A DNA stretch of 52,591 nt from CAZNHL01 sp964572965. Its GTDB lineage: Bacteria > Bacteroidota > Bacteroidia > Cytophagales > UBA9547. Positions 52,340 through 52,591 of the stretch are shown here, in pieces. Made by a program: the position numbers and the translations under genes. The stretch is from positions 1 through 52,591 of the forward strand of contig CAZNHL010000023.1 of the NCBI GenBank assembly GCA_964572965.1, read 5' to 3'. Below the pieces are notes generated by a model. That model searched no databases. It was not told where the DNA came from and saw only the letters and a list, made by a program, of their open reading frames with translations. The stretch's first letter is position 1, and each line of letters opens with the position of its first letter.

Positions 52340-52591
52340 AACTATTTTTAATGTCCGGCGCCTGTTACGGAACAGAAAACCGATCAGAGAACTTAGAAAG
52401 TAGCCCAATTACCTTTACAAGCTACCGGACAGCCTGCCAAGGAATACCTCTTAACCATGAAAGTCCAATTGGTAAAAGAGCGTCACTTGGTTAATACAGC
52501 AGCCTAGCGGTATATTTTCCCATTATTAAATTCCAGCAATTGAGTATCCGTTTCAGCACACCTTACCTGATCCGCTTAACCGGAGATTCTG
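52340..52591. other. right end of the window, no complete gene
   Basis: The last 252 bases hold no frame longer than about 40 codons. A short plus-strand frame ends in a TAG near 52507 (its last residues read LVKERHLVNTAA). It could be a decayed fragment, but nothing in it is recognisable. A gene may begin beyond the edge. Confidence 0.4.

Noticed and set aside
52340..52591. Gene start or mobile-element end at the right edge
   Set aside because: Only short frames and no terminal repeats are visible; the sequence stops before anything can be identified.

Overview
The window is ordinary chromosome of a Bacteroidota bacterium, most likely of the Sphingobacteriaceae (Pedobacter/Sphingobacterium-like). 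Evidence: promoters of the Bacteroidota type (TTG, 19-20 bases, TAnnTTTG), a PorP/SprF-type protein beside PKD-repeat proteins, type IX secretion (T9SS) sorting domains of both type A and type B, Bacteroidota-style RpoZ, BamD and CoaBC, and an AT-rich base composition. No prophage, insertion sequence, CRISPR array or integrase is visible. One 10-base run of N (14518-14527) marks an assembly gap inside a gene.

Layout, left to right. 1-6.5 kb: the 3' end of AMP nucleosidase, pyruvate dehydrogenase E1 beta, a large OmpA-like/TPR lipoprotein, a PspC-like membrane protein, DoxX and an AraC-type regulator. 5.8-10.2 kb: a leftward branched-chain amino acid operon ilvD-ilvB-(short ACT subunit)-glycosyltransferase. 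10.4-15.7 kb: a solitary LuxE-family acyl-protein synthetase, a small lipoprotein, a SUI1/YciH factor overlapping a diacylglycerol-kinase-like lipid kinase, and a CAP-domain secreted protein split by the assembly gap. 15.9-18.4 kb: tRNA-Leu(CAA) and the operon bamD-rpoZ-coaBC. 18.5-29.5 kb: a T9SS surface locus. A leftward pair (5-PKD protein plus PorP/SprF) lies divergent from a 2465-residue multidomain adhesin with a type B sorting domain, which is followed by a lipoprotein. 29.5-32.9 kb: carA, a conserved hypothetical gene and a DODA-type extradiol dioxygenase. 33.0-38.6 kb: the cell-elongation cluster mreB | mreC-mreD-mrdA-rodA, with a strong terminator after mreB. 38.9-40.5 kb: purH. 40.6-46.2 kb: an orphan lipoprotein, fused OtsA-OtsB and a GH15 enzyme (trehalose/glucan metabolism) with a hairpin-rich leader, then a tiny lipoprotein. 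46.4-48.0 kb: a DJ-1/PfpI protein divergent from a thioredoxin-reductase-like flavoprotein around a perfect 31-bp palindrome. 48.2-52.3 kb: a T9SS type A surface protein, a fatty-acid desaturase and a DUF2071 protein.

Most genes are core metabolism or envelope biogenesis. I do not see a convincing new defence or mobile system. The points most worth a second look are: the paired-cysteine architecture of the giant T9SS adhesin and its divergent PorP/short-PKD partner; the 31-bp palindrome at 47.0 kb; the multi-hairpin leader of the trehalose operon ending in a terminator-like hairpin; the apparently leaderless bamD operon; the mreB/mreC terminator; the solitary LuxE enzyme; and the CAP-domain gene interrupted by the gap.
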